A stretch of DNA of 64,000 nucleotides from Bacillaceae bacterium. GTDB lineage: Bacteria; Bacillota; Bacilli; JACDOE01. The stretch's first letter is position 1. The number at the start of each line of letters is the position of its first letter. Positions 63,993 to 64,000 of the stretch are shown in pieces. The notes below the pieces were generated by a model. That model saw only the letters and a list, made by a program, of their open reading frames with translations, ran no database searches and had not been told where the DNA came from. A program made the position numbers and the translations under genes. The DNA lies in NCBI GenBank assembly GCA_017656255.1, contig JACDOE010000001.1, positions 433,205 to 497,204 on the forward strand, read 5' to 3'.

Positions 63993-64000
63993 TTTGAAGT

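Noticed and set aside
1..64000. Mobile elements, CRISPR arrays, tRNA and rRNA genes
   Set aside because: I looked for transposase motifs, repeat-spacer patterns, tRNA-like cloverleaf ends and rRNA segments and saw none; the region is a stable chromosomal core with gene-level insertions only.

Overview
The window reads as a contiguous chromosomal segment of a spore-forming, low-to-moderate GC Gram-positive bacterium of the order Bacillales. It is probably not Bacillus itself; a Thermoactinomycetaceae-like lineage is my guess, by inference only. The reasons are the gene order (aroC-aroB-aroH-trpEDCFBA-hisC-tyrA-aroA, ypiA/ypiB/ypiF, qcrABC-ypjA-ypjB-ypjC-ypjD, dapB-bshB1-bshA-cca-birA-panBCD-dinG, ypmB-asnS-dnaD), a TRAP-type trp leader, bacillithiol genes, the sporulation gene ypjB, and strong purine-rich ribosome binding sites with frequent TTG/GTG starts. 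No rRNA, tRNA, CRISPR array, prophage or insertion sequence was recognised.

Layout. 1-430: a small HTH-like ORF and the aro promoter region. 446-12915: the aromatic amino acid supraoperon. An internal trp promoter and leader sit between aroH and trpE. The leader holds eleven GAG/UAG triplets, an intrinsic terminator and a hairpin that hides the trpE Shine-Dalgarno sequence. 12935-16217: a lineage-specific insert with its own promoter and structured leader, a four-helix membrane protein, an amidohydrolase-like protein without metal ligands, and an ECF sigma/anti-sigma pair. 16269-19928: ypiA, an unrecognised winged-helix-like gene, ypiB and ypiF. 19938-21806: a CPA2 cation/proton antiporter. 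21967-25623: the menaquinol:cytochrome c reductase operon with ypjA and ypjB. 25630-26487 (minus): ypjC. 26649-36463: nucleotide pyrophosphohydrolase, TPR proteins, lysine/dipicolinate, bacillithiol, tRNA CCA, biotin and pantothenate genes. 36659-44258: DinG, a ComEC-like lipoprotein lacking metal ligands, Rex, Ku, a stand-alone LigD polymerase and MTA/SAH deaminase. 44360-48038: a small minus-strand gene, two secreted or membrane-anchored proteins including YpmB, and a compact FtsH-like protease with a membrane partner. 48183-55411: two two-subunit sodium:solute (acetate-type) symporters flanking a LytS/LytT-type two-component system, with tandem CcpA (cre) boxes. 55604-57687: asnS and dnaD. 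57834-63925: a polysaccharide cluster (two GT4, two GT2, a sugar-nucleotide transferase, an epimerase) in two convergent operons, each preceded by a SigK-like promoter, which suggests spore-coat glycan synthesis.

How the parts work together. aroC/aroB/aroA make chorismate, which AroH/TyrA/HisC direct to Phe/Tyr and TrpEDCFBA to Trp. There is no trpG in the operon, as in Bacillus, where the folate-operon glutaminase subunit serves both pathways. The qcr complex is the bc-type branch of respiration, with Rex as the NADH-responsive regulator farther along. Ku plus the polymerase form part of a bacterial end-joining system; the ligase part is not in this window. The symporter/LytST block looks like a carbon-overflow (acetate/pyruvate) scavenging module under catabolite control.

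The observations most worth following are the two-switch leader at 12969-13135 with its pseudo-amidohydrolase operon, the mini-FtsH/partner pair, the SigK-flanked glycosyltransferase cluster with a polycationic GT2 tail, and three small ORFs with good ribosome binding sites that standard length cut-offs miss.
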